Source of the DNA: Euperipatoides rowelli
Taxonomy: Eukaryota > Onychophora > Udeonychophora > Euonychophora > Peripatopsidae
Length of the DNA stretch: 10,274 bases
Assembly (NCBI GenBank): GCA_003024985.2
Contig: PXIH01S0019679.1
Reading direction: 5' to 3' (one strand)
Translations under genes and position numbers: made by a program
Part shown: positions 7,740 through 10,274 of the stretch, in pieces
Numbering within the stretch: position 1 is the stretch's first letter
How the letters are laid out: every line of letters starts with the position of its first letter
The notes under the pieces: model-generated
Seen by the model: the letters and a program-made list of their open reading frames with translations, nothing else
Databases searched by the model: none
Told to the model about the DNA's origin: nothing

Positions 7740-7798
7740 CTTCCCTGAAAAATTTATTCACACACTTGTTTCATTAGTGGGCGTTCGTACTATACAGG

Positions 7799-8313
7799 CA
7801 GTGGCTTAACTAGGTTTTTTTTTTTAGGCCCTTAGGCAAGAAATTATTTTTGGGTCCCTTATTTTTATTATAATAAATTAGAATTAGTAGCCTATAATAT
7901 TTAAAAAAATGTGAATCATTTTTTAATGATTCACATTTTTTTAAATATTATACTAATTCTAATAATGTATTTATTTATGATTTCTTCACAATTTCACAAA
8001 CTTCAAAAACCTGGAAATTAATATTACAATATGTTAGTGCTTATTAAATACAATTTGACAAACAGGAAAAATTATACAACAACTAATAAATTTATTAAAA
8101 AAAAAGTTAAAATGTTACTTTTCATGCTTTTATATTTGTTAAATCATTAATAAAATATTGTAAATGCATTTTACTGGCATAATTATGCTTAATAACCAAC
8201 ATTGCAAATTCTACTTTACCCATAAGCATTTCTTTTATAATATTTTAGTAGGGCCCCTAATTCACAAGGGCCCCAAAACATGCCTACTTGTGATATAGTA
8301 TAGCTATGCCCTG
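7799..8313. mobile_element. Dispersed repeat, copy B, probable hAT-like non-autonomous element
   Basis: The left end, CAGTGGCTTAACTAGG, resembles the CAGNGGCGTAGCTAGG-type ends common among hAT elements. The right end, read inward on the minus strand, is CAGGGCATAGCTATAC. The two match over CAG(T)GGC.TA.CTA. Subterminal GGCCC/GGGCCCC blocks (7827-7831, 8251-8277) sit near both ends. I found no convincing 8-bp target duplication at these borders, so the boundaries are provisional. It is 515 bp with no transposase frame. It carries the foldback at 7868-7975 and is uninterrupted where copy A has a SINE and a TIR element. Confidence 0.65.
7868..7975. repeat. Long foldback inside copy B
   Basis: A perfect 28-bp inverted repeat, 7893-7920 against 7925-7952, has a TTTT loop. 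Its inner part is ATGTGAATCATT facing AATGATTCACAT. Beyond a 5-base asymmetric insertion on the left (TAGCC, 7888-7892), pairing resumes: TTAGAATTAG pairs with CTAATTCTAA. Arms total about 40-50 bases. The perfect core contrasts with the general decay of the copy. That points to a recent inverted duplication or to repair by template switching. Confidence 0.88.
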
Positions 8314-8331
8314 TTTAAAATAGGTCTAGAG

Positions 8332-8777
8332 CAGAGACAAAGGAATAGGGGGTGCAGAGGAGCATTTGCACCCGAGCTCAGAAGGTTAAGGGGCCCATGA
8401 TGAAGGTACGAAAGAATGCACGTGAAAATACATGGTTTTCCTATCTTTAAATTTAGCGTAAAAATCCTATATATGCTAACGCTTATATTTGCTTGTAAGC
8501 GTCACTCCTAAATCTAAATGTTTGTCAACTAATTTTTATTAAATTTTGCTAGTTTGGTATTTTAGGATTATTAATATTAATAATAATGCTTAAAATAATG
8601 TTGATTTTACAACAAAATACACCAAATTCGTTTAAAATTTTTAAAAATAAATTTGGGTCGCACTTGCCCTCCTAACTCCCCACCAGGTTTTTGCCCTGCA
8701 CCCACTCGGGAGATAACTCTCAGGGCGCCCTTGATCACTATTGAGCCTAGGTAAAAGATGACTTAACTACGTCCCTG
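8332..8777. mobile_element. Non-autonomous hAT-like element with 8-bp target duplication
   Basis: The 446-bp element is flanked by GTCTAGAG (8324-8331) and GTCTTGAG (8778-8785), which match at 7 of 8 positions. An 8-bp duplication with this composition is typical of hAT transposition. The left end is CAGAGACAAAGG. The right end, read inward, is CAGGGACGTAGTTAAG. The terminal CAG(A/G)GAC is shared. Subterminal GGGTGCAG(A/G)G occurs near both ends (8350-8359, and on the minus strand at 8694-8703). Small hairpins GGGTGCA/TGCACCC (8350-8356 and 8367-8373) and ACGCTTA/TAAGCGT (8480-8486 and 8497-8503) lie inside. No transposase is encoded; movement would have depended on an autonomous relative elsewhere. 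It starts 18 bases after copy B ends. Confidence 0.8.
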
Positions 8778-8785
8778 GTCTTGAG

Positions 8786-9092
8786 AAATATAAATTTACC
8801 CATTTTTCTACTTATTAATGGCTGAAGCATCCAGATATTATTTATTTTCATGGCATCCTGAATAAAATATTCCTCCCTATTCATTTTTTGGGTGACAAAG
8901 AGGGGGAGAATTTAGTGACCTATTAGTTCACATTCCTGGTGATGTGAAAGAAAAAAAAATTAGTGGGTATAGGATTATAGCATATAAAAACTTTTTTAAT
9001 CTTTATTAATGAAACTTAATAATAGTCACTAAAAATATAAATATATATTTTATCCCCCCGCCCAACCTACCTCTCCTTCACACTAATTTATT
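8786..9092. other. AT-rich spacer without a gene
   Basis: No gene or mobile element terminus was recognised. A 7-bp hairpin TTCACAT/ATGTGAA lies at 8927-8933 and 8942-8948. AAATTAGTG (near 8957) is the reverse complement of CACTAATTT (near 9081), separated by about 115 AT-rich bases. The pair could be weak ends of a short foldback but is too short to call. Confidence 0.5.
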
Positions 9093-9173
9093 GAATTTCC
9101 AGTGGTAGAGAGCCTATATATATATATACAGTATAGGCTCTCTAGCAGTGGGGTTTATAAGCGCCATCTATTG
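9093..9173. repeat. Short foldback between GAATTTCCAGTG and GCGCCATCTATTG
   Basis: TAGAGAGCCTATA (9106-9118) and TATAGGCTCTCTA (9132-9144) are perfect 13-bp complements around a TA-rich 13-base loop. The left flank GAATTTCCAGTG (9093-9104) recurs exactly at 5694-5705, beside the foldback at 5608-5699. The right flank holds GCCATCTA (9163-9170), the complement of TAGATGGC at 5591-5598 beside that same foldback. The shared flanking words suggest related foldback elements, although the arms themselves differ. Confidence 0.75.
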
Positions 9174-9995
9174 TTAATGCCATAGAAACTATTTTCAAAA
9201 TAATTCTAAGAGTAGTTCATACTGACAAAAGTATTTATATGTCAGTGCAGATTTATTTTTTTTAATTAAAAAGTTAATTAAACAACAGTTTACTCATTAT
9301 CAGTAATAATCTTGATGAATCCATTTCTAAAATAATTTACATTTAAATAGTCTTCTGGATTATCTGATGGTAAGCCTCTAATTAACTAATAATTAGACTT
9401 TTAAAATGTTAGTGTTTTTTTTAAATTAATTTAAATAATTAGATGAATTTGACTTGAATTAATTATGTTGAACGAAGTCATTGAGGTTAATGTATTATAG
9501 AAAATATACTATGTATATATCTGTAGTTGAAAAAAGAATTCATAAATGCAAGTTATTGTTGGTTGCAGTACCCGACCCAAAAATTTCCAAACCCTCTTCT
9601 AGTATTTTCTTATTGAACCTCAGTATTCCTTAATTCTGTTCATATCCATTATATTTCATAATTTGAAGTATGGTAGAAAAAGTAATAGTGTGTGTGTGGT
9701 AGTATTTCTTCAGAAAATATAAATTTAATTAATTTACATTTATTTGTATAATTACTTTATAAATTGACACCGTCGTCATGGAAATGTCACAATGCATAAC
9801 ACAATGTCTTAAACCTAGAGTTTACCGCCTTTTTGGTATTGCTCCACTATATATAAGGAAGGTATAATGCATGAATGAAAAGAGTAAACAAATTGTGGAC
9901 CCTCGACACCCACTACATGAACATGAATCAGTAAATATGGGATAGAGATCCAGAAATTTTATTTAGCTAGTGGAACCACTGACATTATCTCTAAG
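9174..9995. other. AT-rich stretch without a recognisable gene
   Basis: No coding region was supported. Contents include a 9-bp inverted pair TTTAATTAA/TTAATTAAA (9261-9269 and 9274-9282), a (GT)n patch near 9689-9698 and a TATA-like word CTATATATAAGG (9847-9858). The ATG frame just downstream of that word runs only about 25 codons, so it is not treated as a promoter. Confidence 0.5.
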
Positions 9996-10274
9996 CAAGG
10001 GTTTCTTAACCTTTTTTGAGTCTCGACCCAGATTGGGGTAATAGTTTTGGTTTAGCGACCCAATATGACACATGATAAAGATTGATAGCAGCCTTATTTT
10101 TTTATTTACAGTCCCAACCTTGCCTTTACCCTGAACCCTAACTCTATTTATGTATGAAATACACTATGCCCCAACCCTATGATAATCTAGAGGTGAATAA
10201 TCCTTTTTGATCGATTTCGATAATTTTGACAACTTTCTTCAGCCCTTTCCGTAATGATGAAAATACATGTATAT
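9996..10274. mobile_element. Left part of a hAT-like element, cut by the window end
   Basis: CAAGGGTTTCTTAACC, followed by TTTTTTGAGTCTCGACCC and later TTTAGCGACCC, closely resembles the widespread hAT terminus CAGNGGTTCTCAACC followed by TTTTT and a CGACCC block. The window ends before any right terminus, so no target duplication can be tested; the 8 bases to the left are TCTCTAAG. No transposase frame is visible in the 279 bases present. An unrelated repeat with a similar start is possible, but the combined motifs make hAT the best reading. Confidence 0.6.

Larger units (their letters stand above)
7414..7798. other. Spacer between repeat copies A and B, with two foldbacks
   Basis: No gene was recognised. 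The stretch contains the imperfect foldback at 7488-7612 and a tighter hairpin at 7699-7739, listed separately. The rest is AT-rich. Confidence 0.5.

Noticed and set aside
7791-8321. 8-bp target duplication for copy B
   Set aside because: The bases outside the proposed ends (TATACAGG and TTTAAAAT) agree at only 4 of 8 positions, so no duplication is claimed and the borders remain provisional.
9847-9858. TATA-box-like word CTATATATAAGG
   Set aside because: TATA-rich words are common here by chance, and the following ATG frame ends after about 25 codons with no further support.

Overview
The window looks like non-coding DNA from a eukaryote, most likely an animal. It is strongly AT-rich (by eye about two thirds A+T or more) and full of homopolymer runs. 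It carries three unrelated tandem arrays and several diverged transposable elements, including a tRNA-derived SINE, hAT-like elements and a TIR element of PIF/Harbinger type. I see no bacterial operon structure, no ribosome binding sites and no convincing exon. Nothing in it allows a species call; a repeat-rich invertebrate genome is an inference only. I support no protein-coding gene: the longest open frames are under 80 codons, and most lie inside a tandem array whose monomer happens to be open.

Layout. 1-258 is a 14-bp minisatellite. 259-1140 is featureless AT-rich DNA. 1141-1570 is a degenerate array of about 30-bp units built around a near-palindrome related to GACTCATGAATGAGTC. 2062-2946 is a seven-copy array of units of about 120 bp, in which long and short subtypes alternate. 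2947-3053 is a small island of higher G+C. 3054-5560 is AT-rich and contains G12, A17 and G16 runs and a G-quadruplex-like segment.

From about 5600 the window becomes a stack of mobile elements. A foldback lies at 5608-5699, followed by a minus-strand tRNA-like segment at 5903-5967. Next comes an old dispersed repeat, copy A (5979-7413), which also exists as a longer, uninterrupted copy B (7799-8313). Copy A has been split twice. One insertion is a roughly 296-bp tRNA-derived SINE (6046-6341) with a 14-16-bp target-site duplication. The other is an 833-bp TIR element (6558-7390) flanked by TTA. Copy B lacks both insertions and so acts as an internal empty-site control. Right after copy B is a 446-bp non-autonomous hAT-like element (8332-8777) with an 8-bp target duplication matching at 7 of 8 positions. 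The window ends inside another hAT-like element that starts near 9996.

There are no genes to work together. The value of the window is its insertion history, its palindromic arrays and several foldbacks of unknown origin. I found no previously undescribed coding system.
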